64,000 nt of DNA, taken from positions 609,676 to 673,675 of the forward strand of contig JAHRYN010000002.1 in assembly GCA_020621405.1 (NCBI GenBank), read 5' to 3'. Shown here in pieces: positions 51,798 to 60,565 of this stretch (the first letter of the stretch is position 1; every line of letters starts with the position of its first letter). The notes below the pieces were generated by a model. The model saw only the letters and a list, made by a program, of their open reading frames with translations. It was not told the DNA's origin and ran no database searches. Origin of the DNA: Betaproteobacteria bacterium. Lineage in GTDB: Bacteria; Pseudomonadota; Gammaproteobacteria; Burkholderiales; Rhodocyclaceae. A program made the position numbers and the translations under genes.

Positions 51798-52991
51798 TCA
51801 GGCCAGCAACGCCTCGAGTTCGCTCGCGATGCGTTGCGCCGTCGCCCCCGGCGTCACGCCGGCATGCCGTTGCGCCAGAGCCCGCGCGGCGGCGGCATGT
51901 GCCGGCCGGTTCAGCAGCGCGTCGAGCAGCGCCGAGTAGTCGCTGCCCTTGCTGCCCGGCGGCACGGCCAGTCCGACGCCGGCATCGACAATCCGACGCG
52001 CGACCATGTACTGCTCCATGTGGTTGGGCAGTACCAGCTGCGGACACCCGGCCAGCGCAGCCGCGCTCACGGTACCGATGCTCGCGTGCGAAATGACGAG
52101 ATCGGCACCGGCAACCGCCGGGTCCATCTGCACCGGCGAAGGCTCGAAACGCAGCGCCGGACCGGACAGCCTTCGGACCGCCTCGGCCGACAGGCCCTTG
52201 GCATGCACCAGTGCGACGATGCCGGGGCTGCGCAGCGCCGTCATCAGGGCGTCGAAGTCGGCATGTTCGGGCGACAGGTAGACAAAAACACGCCGCCCTT
52301 CGCCCGCCGGCCAGTTCGGCACCACACCGCTGTCGCCGACATAGCTCGGACCGACCATGGTGATGCGCTCGTCGTAGTCCGGATAGTGTGCAAACTCGGG
52401 CAGCGTTGCGGCGAGACAGCGCACGCCCTCGAACAGCGCAGTCAGCCTGGGCAGCGGCGCATCGCCGGTCAGTTCGAGCGCCTGATTCACCGGCGCCAGC
52501 ACCAGCGCGTCGCTGCGCTCGCAGGCGGCGCGGTCGACCACGTCCCAGTAGTTCATGACCGGAAAGAAATCGCGGTGCGGCGGCAGTTCGAAGCAGTTGC
52601 CGATCGCGGCCACCGGCACGCGACGTCCGCGCATCGCCAGCAGCGCCGTGGGTGCGTGGTCGCACACCAGCAGATCGGGCCGGACCAGGTCGAACAGATT
52701 GCGCCAGGCGCACAGCAACCCCGCCAGACCGGCGCCATCCAGCCATCCGCCGGCCGCGAGTACCGAGGAGAAATTGACCAGACGCGGCGGATTCGCCATG
52801 CGCGGCAGCCAGATCGGCGACTGCAGCACAGGGAATCCGTCGCGCACGACACGTCCGTGCGCCCGCGCCAGGTCCTTCAGCGCGAACGTCACGTCGTGGC
52901 CAAGATCGCGCATGGCCCGCGCCGTGATCAGCATGCGGTCGATGTGGCCCATATTGGCGCCCAGCTCCCACGCCATCAGGATGCGACTCAC
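51798..52991 (-). CDS. Glycosyltransferase, GT1/MGT-like (UDP-glycosyltransferase fold)
   Basis: A 397-residue GT-B enzyme. The nucleotide-sugar site is recognisable as SHASIGTVSAAALAGCPQLV followed by HMEQYMVARRI. The N-terminal acceptor half begins SRILMAWELGANMGHIDRML. A GTG start at 52991 has an excellent GGGAGGAG site. Substrates cannot be predicted; small hydrophobic or lipid acceptors are typical of the family. It is convergent with msbA. Confidence 0.88.
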   Translation of the reverse strand: MSRILMAWELGANMGHIDRMLITARAMRDLGHDVTFALKDLARAHGRVVRDGFPVLQSPIWLPRMANPPRLVNFSSVLAAGGWLDGAGLAGLLCAWRNLFDLVRPDLLVCDHAPTALLAMRGRRVPVAAIGNCFELPPHRDFFPVMNYWDVVDRAACERSDALVLAPVNQALELTGDAPLPRLTALFEGVRCLAATLPEFAHYPDYDERITMVGPSYVGDSGVVPNWPAGEGRRVFVYLSPEHADFDALMTALRSPGIVALVHAKGLSAEAVRRLSGPALRFEPSPVQMDPAVAGADLVISHASIGTVSAAALAGCPQLVLPNHMEQYMVARRIVDAGVGLAVPPGSKGSDYSALLDALLNRPAHAAAARALAQRHAGVTPGATAQRIASELEALLA

Positions 52992-53100
52992 AACGGCTCC
53001 TCCCGCAGGTTCAAGGTCAGGGGCCAAGTCTGCACGATCCGGTCCCGTCTTTCACGGCACGGCACGCCTTGAAAGACGCGATAGCGGGAGGCCGAAACGG

Positions 53101-53124
53101 AAAAGGCACCTTGCGGTGCCTTTT
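53101..53124 (-). terminator. Rho-independent terminator after fpr
   Basis: A perfect stem AAAAGGCACC / GGTGCCTTTT with a four-base loop, 20 bases beyond the fpr stop. It carries a T-run on the minus strand and also insulates the glycosyltransferase gene upstream region. Confidence 0.85.
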
Positions 53125-53143
53125 CTGCCGGAGTGCGGACAAC

Positions 53144-53920
53144 TCAGCGTTCGACGAAAGCGCGCTCGATCACGTAGTCGCCCGGCTCACCGACCCCTGG
53201 GGAGATCACGAATCCGCGCTCGTCGAGCAGTGCGGCGGTGTCCTTGTTCATGCTCGGGCTGCCGCAGATCATCGCGCGGTCGGTTTCCGGATTGAGCGGC
53301 GGCAGGCCCAGATCGTTGGTCATCTTGTTGCTGATGATCAGATCGGTCAGGCGACCCTGGTTGCGGTAGGGCTCACGCGTGACGCTCGGGTAGTACAGAA
53401 GCTTGTCACGCAACATCTCGCCGAGGAACTCGTCGTTCGGCAGTTCGCGTTCGATGTAGTCCTGATAGGCCAGCTCGTTCACGTTGCGCACGCCGTGGAA
53501 CAGGATGACCTTGTCGAAGCGTTCATACGCTTCCGGGTCGCGGATCAGGCTCAGGAACGGCGCCAGACCGGTGCCGGTGCCGAACAGGTAGAGATGCTTG
53601 CCCGGCTTCAGGTCGTCCAGCACCAAGGTACCGGTCGGCTTGCGCCCGACCAGGATTTCGTCGCCTTCCCTCAGGTGCTGCAGGCGCGAGGTCAGCGGAC
53701 CGTCCTGCACCTTGATGCTGAAGAATTCCAGATGCTCCTCGTAATTGGCGCTGGCGATGCTGTAGGCACGCAGCAGCGGTTTGCCGCCGGTTTCCAGCCC
53801 GATCATGACGAAATGGCCGTTGCGGAAACGCAGGCTCGGATCACGGGTGGTCTTGAAGCTGAACAGCGTATCGTTCCAGTGATGAACGCTCAGGACTTTT
53901 TCAGGTGCGACGGCGGCCAT
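53144..53920 (-). CDS. fpr: Ferredoxin-NADP+ reductase
   Basis: Flavoenzyme moving electrons between NADPH and ferredoxin or flavodoxin. The 258-residue protein has the FAD motif RAYSIASANY, the NADPH motif GTGTGLAPFLS and a C-terminal YVIERAFVER, as in the Fpr subclass of Proteobacteria. A promoter and a LysR-type palindrome lie upstream, so expression probably responds to oxidative or redox stress. Confidence 0.94.
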   Translation of the reverse strand: MAAVAPEKVLSVHHWNDTLFSFKTTRDPSLRFRNGHFVMIGLETGGKPLLRAYSIASANYEEHLEFFSIKVQDGPLTSRLQHLREGDEILVGRKPTGTLVLDDLKPGKHLYLFGTGTGLAPFLSLIRDPEAYERFDKVILFHGVRNVNELAYQDYIERELPNDEFLGEMLRDKLLYYPSVTREPYRNQGRLTDLIISNKMTNDLGLPPLNPETDRAMICGSPSMNKDTAALLDERGFVISPGVGEPGDYVIERAFVER

Positions 53921-53950
53921 TGCAGTACGTGGATTCGTTGGACAGATTGC

Positions 53951-53980
53951 TTTATAGCGCCAGACTCAGCCATAACTCAA
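53951..53980 (-). promoter_or_regulatory. Sigma-70-like promoter of fpr
   Basis: On the minus strand TTGAGT (53975-53980) and TATAAA (53951-53956) are 18 bases apart, giving a transcription start near 53944 and a leader of about 25 bases. Confidence 0.65.
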
Positions 53981-53997
53981 TAAAGCAGCATTCAATA

Positions 53998-54022
53998 CAT
54001 CAATAACCACAGGTTATTGATG
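53998..54022. promoter_or_regulatory. Palindromic operator upstream of fpr with T-N11-A core
   Basis: A perfect 11-bp inverted repeat CATCAATAACC / GGTTATTGATG with a three-base centre. Inside it is a T-N11-A LysR-type box (T-AACCACAGGTT-A). Its centre is about 65 bases upstream of the predicted fpr start, the usual place for a LysR-family recognition site. In Pseudomonas, fpr is controlled by the LysR-type regulator FinR; no such regulator gene is next to this site. Confidence 0.65.
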
Positions 54023-54402
54023 CACTACAGCAATTATAGCGTCGCCACGTCCGGCGAGACGCTGACACAGGTCAAGTTCCGGCATCTGGCCGAACCACCG
54101 GCAACCCTCAGGGACACCGGATATCCCCAACTGGCCAATATCGCAGCCCAGCCCACGAGGCCTTTCTGCAGTCGCTTGGCGGAGCCCCCTCGCGCCGCAC
54201 CGCATCAATGTGCAGGTGCGGAACCTCTGCATACTCAGTCCGGACTGCGTGATCAACGTCAGTGCCGAAAAGATCGAACTGCCGGGCTGGCTGCAGCCGC
54301 TGGAGGAGCGGTTCGCCCGGGAACACAAGAAACCTCGGGCAACGGACACGGACCGACCGGGGCGTCCTCTGACAGGCCGTACCAGCCAGTCAGAGGCGCG
54401 AC
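54014..54402. other. Long intergenic stretch with possible degraded coding sequence
   Basis: About 390 bases between fpr and the CBS gene. Two plus-strand frames look partly coding: one from 54020 (HYSNYSVATSGETLTQ) and one ending near 54340 (CVINVSAEKIELPGWLQPLE), in different frames. They may be parts of one frameshifted gene, but I recognise no family. No other structure except the terminator-like hairpin at 54366-54396. Confidence 0.3.
54366..54396 (-). terminator. Terminator-like hairpin after the CBS-domain gene
   Basis: CCTCTGAC / GTCAGAGG with an inner GGC/GCC pairing. It lies seven bases beyond the stop of the CBS gene but lacks a clear T-run. Confidence 0.4.
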
Positions 54403-54993
54403 TTACCCCGCGAGCGCGCTCGCAATTTCGGCAAAGGTGGCGGCGACCTCGACCGAATGCAGCGGCACGCCGAGCTGGCGTTCGATCTGCGCCGCCGAGA
54501 AGATGCCGCGAATGCGCGGCGGCGCACCGCGCGTTGCCGCTTCGACTGCCAGCAGATAGGGGTGCCCGAAATGGCGCAGCGTCGCCACCACGCTGCCCAC
54601 CGTCGCACGCTGCACCGCCTCGAACGGTACGGCATCGATTGACGTCAGCGGCTGCATGACATGCTTGACGGTCAGTTCGGCGCGCGTCAGGCCACGCTGC
54701 TGGATCAGCTGGATCGGCCGGCTGCCGTGGATGTCGGACAGCGTGACGATACCTTCCACGCCCGGCATCTCGCTGACCACGAACAGCATGCGCACGCCGG
54801 CGTCACGCATGCGCTGCTCGGCGAAGTCGAGCGTGGCATCCCGGCCGATGCAGGCGGCGCGGGTCTGCACCAGATCGGTCATCACCTGCAGCGCGGAACT
54901 GTCGAGCGACACCCGGGGCACTTCCGGTGGCGTCGCCTGGGCAATGCAGGCACCTTCGGCAAATCTGTACGTCTGCAACACGGCATGGGTCAT
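54403..54993 (-). CDS. CBS-domain protein
   Basis: A 196-residue cytoplasmic protein with a pair of CBS motifs (about 45-180): CIGRDATLDFAEQRM, GVEGIVTLSDIHGS and VGSVVATLRHFGHPYLLAVE. CBS pairs bind adenosine nucleotides and regulate partners. There is no fused effector domain, so the partner is unknown. A HIT or transport role cannot be read from the context. Confidence 0.88.
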   Translation of the reverse strand: MTHAVLQTYRFAEGACIAQATPPEVPRVSLDSSALQVMTDLVQTRAACIGRDATLDFAEQRMRDAGVRMLFVVSEMPGVEGIVTLSDIHGSRPIQLIQQRGLTRAELTVKHVMQPLTSIDAVPFEAVQRATVGSVVATLRHFGHPYLLAVEAATRGAPPRIRGIFSAAQIERQLGVPLHSVEVAATFAEIASALAG

Positions 54994-55170
54994 CGCACTC
55001 TCCCGGCGGCTCTCGTTGTATTCGTGGCGGCGACGCAGCCACGCCCTTCTCCGATCTCCAGTTCTTCACGATAGACCACCGGCGCCCATCCCACCTCGCG
55101 CGCCGCCCTCGCGACACATTTGTTGCTGATCGCCGTGATGGCCCGGCGGCCTCCGGCGCTTGCCGCCCCG

Positions 55171-56262
55171 TCAGCTGCGCACAGCCGGACGGTCGCAAAG
55201 CCATTCGATCAGCAGCCCGAAACAGGCCTGGCCCGACAAGGTGTCGAGCGTCCATTGCCGGGCCTGACGGGCGATGCGCGCGCGCAGTGCGTCGTCCTCG
55301 AGCAATTGCAGACAGGCACCGGCGAAGCCGGGGCCGTCGTCCGCCATCAGGAAACACTCGCCGGCCAGCGCTTCCAACCCGCGCGCACCTTCGCGCGTGG
55401 TGACCAGAGGCAGGCCGGCCGCCAGCGCCTCGACCGACTTGATCTTCAGGCCCGAGCCCCAGCGTACCGGATTGATCGCCACATCCATGCCGGTCCACAG
55501 CCGCTCCAGCTGCGGCACGAAGCCGCGCGCCCGCATGCCGGCTGGCAGCGGCTGCGGCAGAAGCTCGGCAATGTGGCCGGCCACATCGAGCTGCACACCG
55601 GACGACGCGAGATGCGGCCAGACCTGGTCGAGAAACCACTGGAATCCGTGGCGGTTGGCGATCCACTGGCTGGCCGCATAGCCGATCACGCGCGAACCCG
55701 GCCGCACCGGCTGCGCCGGCAGCACCACCGGATGCGGCACGCACAGCGCGCGTTCGCCCAGCACCGCGGCCACGCGCCGGTGATCGTCGGGCTGGATCAG
55801 CAGCACGCGGTCGTAGTTCTGCAGATAGGTCATCTCCTGCCCGAAATCGAGCACCTCCTGCACCGCCACCCCTTCGCGCTGCCTGGACGCCGCGTTGTCG
55901 CTGACCAGATCGTGCGTATCCATGACCAGACGCACCCCGGCCGGCACCGCACGGCGCAGAAAGTCGAGCTGCAGGCGTGACAGCAGGACGACGTCGGGCT
56001 GCAGCTGGCGGCACAGGCCGGCCATCGCGACCAGCACGCCGTCGCGCGCAGGGCGTTCGGTGTTGCCCACCGCCAGCCGGTAGCGGTGCGGGCTGGCATC
56101 GACCACCGCACGCGCCGCCGCATCCGCCAGATCGGGGAAGAACACGGTCAGCTCGCACGCCGCCGCCAGCGCCTCAATCAGCGCCCGCGTGCGCGCCGCT
56201 TCGCCATTGCCCGTGTGCCAGTATCGGCTGCGGGTCACGAACAGCATGCGCGGTCGGTTCAT
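55171..56262 (-). CDS. Glycosyltransferase family 4-like protein
   Basis: A 363-residue GT-B glycosyltransferase. N-terminal [20 protein letters not shown] and C-terminal donor site [25 protein letters not shown] with the family's E-x7-E acid pair (EALA..). Probably acts on a cell-surface glycan; no surface-polysaccharide cluster is around it. It is divergent from ilvD with an 80-bp gap. Confidence 0.88.
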   Translation of the reverse strand: MNRPRMLFVTRSRYWHTGNGEAARTRALIEALAAACELTVFFPDLADAAARAVVDASPHRYRLAVGNTERPARDGVLVAMAGLCRQLQPDVVLLSRLQLDFLRRAVPAGVRLVMDTHDLVSDNAASRQREGVAVQEVLDFGQEMTYLQNYDRVLLIQPDDHRRVAAVLGERALCVPHPVVLPAQPVRPGSRVIGYAASQWIANRHGFQWFLDQVWPHLASSGVQLDVAGHIAELLPQPLPAGMRARGFVPQLERLWTGMDVAINPVRWGSGLKIKSVEALAAGLPLVTTREGARGLEALAGECFLMADDGPGFAGACLQLLEDDALRARIARQARQWTLDTLSGQACFGLLIEWLCDRPAVRS

Positions 56263-56341
56263 CGGTCAGTTTCAGTCAGTCGGGGCCAAACAGCCGCAGC
56301 CGGATAGAATCCCGCTTTTACCCGATTTTGCAGGAGCCGCC

Positions 56342-58207
56342 ATGCCCGCCTACCGTTCCAAAACATCCACCCACGGCCGCAACATGGCCGGAGCACGCGC
56401 ACTGTGGCGCGCCACCGGCATGAAGGACGGCGACTTCGGCAAGCCCATCATCGCCATCGCCAACAGCTTCACGCAGTTCGTGCCCGGCCACGTGCACCTG
56501 AAGGATCTGGGCCAGATGGTGGCGCGCGAGATCGAGAAGGCCGGCGGCGTGGCCAAGGAATTCAACACCATCGCGGTTGATGACGGCATCGCGATGGGCC
56601 ACGGCGGCATGCTGTATTCGTTGCCGTCACGCGAACTGATCGCCGACAGCGTCGAGTACATGGCGAACGCGCACTGCGCCGACGCACTGGTGTGCATCTC
56701 GAACTGCGACAAGATCACCCCGGGCATGCTGATGGCCGCACTGCGCCTGAACATCCCGACCGTGTTCGTGTCCGGCGGTCCGATGGAGGCCGGCAAGGTC
56801 GTGTTACCCAACAGCGGTGGCCAGAAGATCATCCCGGTTGATCTGGTCGACGCGATGGTCAAGGGCGCCGATTCGAACTGTTCGGACGAGGAATCCGACG
56901 CCTACGAGCGCAGCGCCTGCCCGACCTGCGGCTCGTGCTCCGGCATGTTCACCGCCAATTCGATGAACTGCCTGACCGAAGCGCTGGGCCTGTCGCTGCC
57001 GGGCAACGGCTCGACGCTGGCGACGCACGCCGACCGCAAGGCGCTGTTCCTACGCGCCGGCCAACTGGCGGTCGAAATGTGCCGCAAGTACTACGAGAAC
57101 GACGACACGTCGGTGCTGCCGCGTTCGATCGCCAGCTTCGAGGCGTTCGAGAACGCAATGACGCTGGACGTGTCGATGGGCGGTTCGACCAACACCGTAC
57201 TGCACCTGCTGGCCGCCGCCCGGGAAGCGGGCGTGCACTTCACGATGGCCGACATCGACCGCATCTCGCGCCGCGTGCCCTGCCTGTCCAAGGTTGCACC
57301 GGCGAAATCGGACGTGCATATGGAAGACGTGCACCGCGCCGGCGGCATCATGGCCATTCTCGGCGAGCTGGACCGCGCCGGCCTGCTGCACCGCGACCTG
57401 CCGACCGTGCACAGCGCCACGCTGGGCGAGGCGCTCGACAAGTACGACATCGTGCGCACCACGGATGAAGCCGTGCGCACCTTCTACCGCGCAGCACCCG
57501 GCGGCATCCCAACCCAGGTGGCGTTCTCGCAGGACCGCCGCTATCCCGAGCTCGACCTCGACCGCGAGCACGGCGTCATCCGCAACAAGGCACACGCCTT
57601 CAGTCAGGACGGCGGTCTGGCCGTGCTGTACGGCAACATCGCAGAGCGCGGCTGCATCGTAAAGACGGCCGGCGTCGATGACTCGATCCTGAAGTTTTCC
57701 GGCGTGGCCAAGGTGTTCGAGAGCCAGGACGATGCCGTGGCCGGCATCCTCGGCGACGAGGTGAAGCCGGGCGATGTGGTGGTGATCCGCTACGAAGGCC
57801 CGAAGGGCGGCCCCGGCATGCAGGAAATGCTGTATCCGACGACCTATCTGAAGTCGAAGGGTCTGGGCAAGGCGTGCGCGCTGCTGACCGACGGCCGCTT
57901 CTCCGGCGGCACCTCCGGCCTGTCGATCGGCCACGCATCGCCGGAAGCGGCGCAGGGCGGCCTGATCGCGCTGGTCAAGGACGGCGACCGCATCGACATC
58001 GACATCCCGAACCGCACCATCCATCTCGCGATCGATGACGCGGAACTGGCACACCGCCACGCAGCGGAAGAAGACCGCGGTGCCGACGCCTGGACACCGA
58101 AGAAGCGCGAACGCGTGGTATCGCAGGCGCTGCAGGCCTACGCACTGATGACCACCAGCGCCGACACCGGCGCGGTACGCGACCTGACGCAGCTCCGCCG
58201 CCCCTGA
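56342..58207 (+). CDS. ilvD: Dihydroxy-acid dehydratase
   Basis: Fe-S dehydratase of valine, isoleucine and leucine synthesis. The protein has 621 residues. Cysteines for the cluster are in [10 protein letters not shown] and [32 protein letters not shown] is the C-terminal signature. AGGAG lies just upstream of the ATG, and a TAGAAT -10-like element at 56305-56310. Confidence 0.96.
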   Translation: MPAYRSKTSTHGRNMAGARALWRATGMKDGDFGKPIIAIANSFTQFVPGHVHLKDLGQMVAREIEKAGGVAKEFNTIAVDDGIAMGHGGMLYSLPSRELIADSVEYMANAHCADALVCISNCDKITPGMLMAALRLNIPTVFVSGGPMEAGKVVLPNSGGQKIIPVDLVDAMVKGADSNCSDEESDAYERSACPTCGSCSGMFTANSMNCLTEALGLSLPGNGSTLATHADRKALFLRAGQLAVEMCRKYYENDDTSVLPRSIASFEAFENAMTLDVSMGGSTNTVLHLLAAAREAGVHFTMADIDRISRRVPCLSKVAPAKSDVHMEDVHRAGGIMAILGELDRAGLLHRDLPTVHSATLGEALDKYDIVRTTDEAVRTFYRAAPGGIPTQVAFSQDRRYPELDLDREHGVIRNKAHAFSQDGGLAVLYGNIAERGCIVKTAGVDDSILKFSGVAKVFESQDDAVAGILGDEVKPGDVVVIRYEGPKGGPGMQEMLYPTTYLKSKGLGKACALLTDGRFSGGTSGLSIGHASPEAAQGGLIALVKDGDRIDIDIPNRTIHLAIDDAELAHRHAAEEDRGADAWTPKKRERVVSQALQAYALMTTSADTGAVRDLTQLRRP

Positions 58208-58265
58208 CAGTCGGTTTCACGGCCAGTACGTACCTGCGATCATTGAGCCGATCGCGGCTGCCCGA

Positions 58266-59495
58266 TCAGCGCTGCGTCGCCCCGGCCACCGCGGCGACCC
58301 GCGCAAGCTGAACCTCGCGCGCGATCGCCGGGCCTCCGGCCTTGCCTGACTCGGCCAAACGGCGCGCGACGGCACCGGCGTCGACGGCACGGAAGGCATC
58401 GGCCGCCGCACTCACAATGCCTGCCTGCGGATAGCCGGCGGCGTCGAAGCCCGGCCGGCTGCGATGGTCGGCTTCGCAGGCGAGCAGGATGTCGGCCAGC
58501 CGCTCCGGCTTGCGCATCACGTCCAGGCGTTCGAGCAGCTTCACCATCGTGTCCGGGCGCAGTTCGCGCGCGCGATGCACGTTCGTATGTTCCTGCGCGA
58601 CCAGACGGCCGATATCGGCGACATCCACCGGCACGCGCAGCCGTTCGGCCACCTCGCGCGCCATTCTTGCGCTGCGCGCCTCGTGCGCGATGTGGCGCGG
58701 CCACTCCTCACGCGGCGTCGTGCCCTTGCCGAGGTCGTGCGCCAGCAGCGCCCAGCGCGCCGCCAGCGAAGCACCATGCGCGGCCGCCCAGTCCAGGCAC
58801 TGCATGAGGTGGAGGCCGGTGTCGATTTCCGGGTGGTACTGCGCCGGCTGCGGCACGCCGAACAGCGCGTCGACCTCCGGCAGCACCACCGCCAGCGCGC
58901 CACAGTCGCGCAGCACCTCGATCATGCGCGACGGCCGTGCCTCCATCAGTCCGCGCGACAGTTCCTGCCAGACCCGCTCGGCGACCAGTGCGTCCGCTTC
59001 GCCGGCGCGCACCATGCCACGCATCAGGTCCACGGTTTCCGGTGCGACGCTGAAGTCGCTGAAACGGGCGGCGAAGCGCGCCAGACGCAGGATGCGCACC
59101 GGATCCTCGGCGAATGCGTCACTCACGTGGCGCAGCACGCGCGCCGCGATGTCGGCCTGGCCGCCGCAGGGGTCGATCAGGGCGCCGTCACCGGCCCGTG
59201 CGATCGCGTTGACCGTCAGGTCGCGTCGCCGCAGATCCTCTTCCAGAGTGACTGATGCATCGGCGTGGAACACGAAGCCGCGATAGCCGGGCGCCGTCTT
59301 GCGTTCGGTGCGCGCCAGCGCGTATTCCTCGTGCGTGACGGGGTGCAGGAAAACCGGGAAATCGCGGCCGACCGGCGTATAGCCGGCAGCCACCATGGCG
59401 TCCGGCGTAGCGCCGACGACCACCCAGTCGCGGTCACCGGCCGGCAGCCCCATCAGCTCGTCGCGTACCGAGCCGCCGACACGGTAGATGTCCAT
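58266..59495 (-). CDS. cca: CCA tRNA nucleotidyltransferase, multifunctional
   Basis: Adds or repairs the 3' CCA end of tRNA. The 409-residue protein has the class II NTase start VGGSVRDELMG with Asp21 and Asp23 in GDRDW, then RRDLTVNAIAR and VRILRLARFAARF, and a C-terminal HD domain (LLAHDLGKGTTP) giving the phosphohydrolase activity of the multifunctional form. The start was placed at the homology border; the frame is open upstream. Confidence 0.95.
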   Translation of the reverse strand: MDIYRVGGSVRDELMGLPAGDRDWVVVGATPDAMVAAGYTPVGRDFPVFLHPVTHEEYALARTERKTAPGYRGFVFHADASVTLEEDLRRRDLTVNAIARAGDGALIDPCGGQADIAARVLRHVSDAFAEDPVRILRLARFAARFSDFSVAPETVDLMRGMVRAGEADALVAERVWQELSRGLMEARPSRMIEVLRDCGALAVVLPEVDALFGVPQPAQYHPEIDTGLHLMQCLDWAAAHGASLAARWALLAHDLGKGTTPREEWPRHIAHEARSARMAREVAERLRVPVDVADIGRLVAQEHTNVHRARELRPDTMVKLLERLDVMRKPERLADILLACEADHRSRPGFDAAGYPQAGIVSAAADAFRAVDAGAVARRLAESGKAGGPAIAREVQLARVAAVAGATQR

Positions 59496-59496
59496 G

Positions 59497-60453
59497 CTAT
59501 CTGTGGGCTTTGGAGCGCGCGCGTTCGAAGCGGTCGGTCGGCGTGAAATCGACCAGACAGTCGGCGATCGCGCTTTCCAGCGTCGTGGGCGAAAAACCGA
59601 AAGGCAGCGTGCAGCCGGCATCGCATACGTTGTCGACACTCATCGACCGCAGGTTGTCGCGCGACATCAGCGTCGGGCCCGGCGCCAGTTCGAGCGCCAG
59701 CGCCTGCAGCGACGCCAGCGGACCGGGCAGCCCGACGACGCAGGGCTCGCGGCCGATCGTGCGGCCGGTCAGCTTGACCAGTTCGCGCATCGTGTAGACC
59801 GTGGGGCCGCACAGCGGATAGACCTGTCCCGCAGCCTCCGGCTCACCGAGCGCGTGCACGATGCAGCGCGCGACATCGCGCACGTCCACCGGCTGGTAAC
59901 GCGTGTCGGCGCCGGCCAGCGGCATCACTGGAAACAGCTTGAGCAGGCGGGCGAACAGGCGCAGGAAGCATTCGCCGTCACCGAACACCAGCGACGGGCG
60001 GACTATTGTCCAGTCGACACCGCCGGCGCGCACGGCTGCCTCGCCGGCTGCCTTCGAGCGCAGGTATTGCGACGGCGCGTCATCCGCGGCACCCAGTGCG
60101 CTGACCTGGACCAGCCGCGTCACGCCGGCAGCCTTGCAGGCAGCGGCGACCGCCTTGGGAAGCGCCACGTGTGCACGATCGAAATCAGCGCCCCAGGGCG
60201 TGCCGGAACGCGAATGCAGGACGCCGACCAGGTTGACCACGGCATCGACGCCGGTGGTCAGTCCGGCCAGCACGGCCGGATCGTTCACGTCGGCTTCGAC
60301 CACGTCGACCGAGGGCAGCAGGATCAGGTGCTTCGCGCGGTCACGGCGACGCGTCGGCACGATGACGCGCACATTGCGCTCGGCCAGCTGGCTTGCAACA
60401 TGGCTGCCGATGAAACCGGCGCCACCGATCAGCAGAACTGTGGAAGGAAACAT
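59497..60453 (-). CDS. NDUFA9-like NAD(P)-binding SDR protein
   Basis: A 318-residue atypical SDR with LLIGGAGFIGSHVASQL and the YLRSKAAGE segment. The type is the "complex I NDUFA9 subunit family" of bacteria, thought to bind NADPH with weak or no catalysis. The ATG at 60453 is the likely start; a GTG at 60462 is possible. It ends one base before the cca start, so both are co-transcribed. Confidence 0.88.
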   Translation of the reverse strand: MFPSTVLLIGGAGFIGSHVASQLAERNVRVIVPTRRRDRAKHLILLPSVDVVEADVNDPAVLAGLTTGVDAVVNLVGVLHSRSGTPWGADFDRAHVALPKAVAAACKAAGVTRLVQVSALGAADDAPSQYLRSKAAGEAAVRAGGVDWTIVRPSLVFGDGECFLRLFARLLKLFPVMPLAGADTRYQPVDVRDVARCIVHALGEPEAAGQVYPLCGPTVYTMRELVKLTGRTIGREPCVVGLPGPLASLQALALELAPGPTLMSRDNLRSMSVDNVCDAGCTLPFGFSPTTLESAIADCLVDFTPTDRFERARSKAHR

Positions 60454-60565
60454 CGCGCTCACTCTTGGCTGGTGTGGGGAAAGGTCAATGGCGGCGCCAA
60501 TCCTACCAGCGCCGTCGTTCGCACTGACATGATGCAGCTCAAGCTGCGCGAAGGACCCGCCGGCA

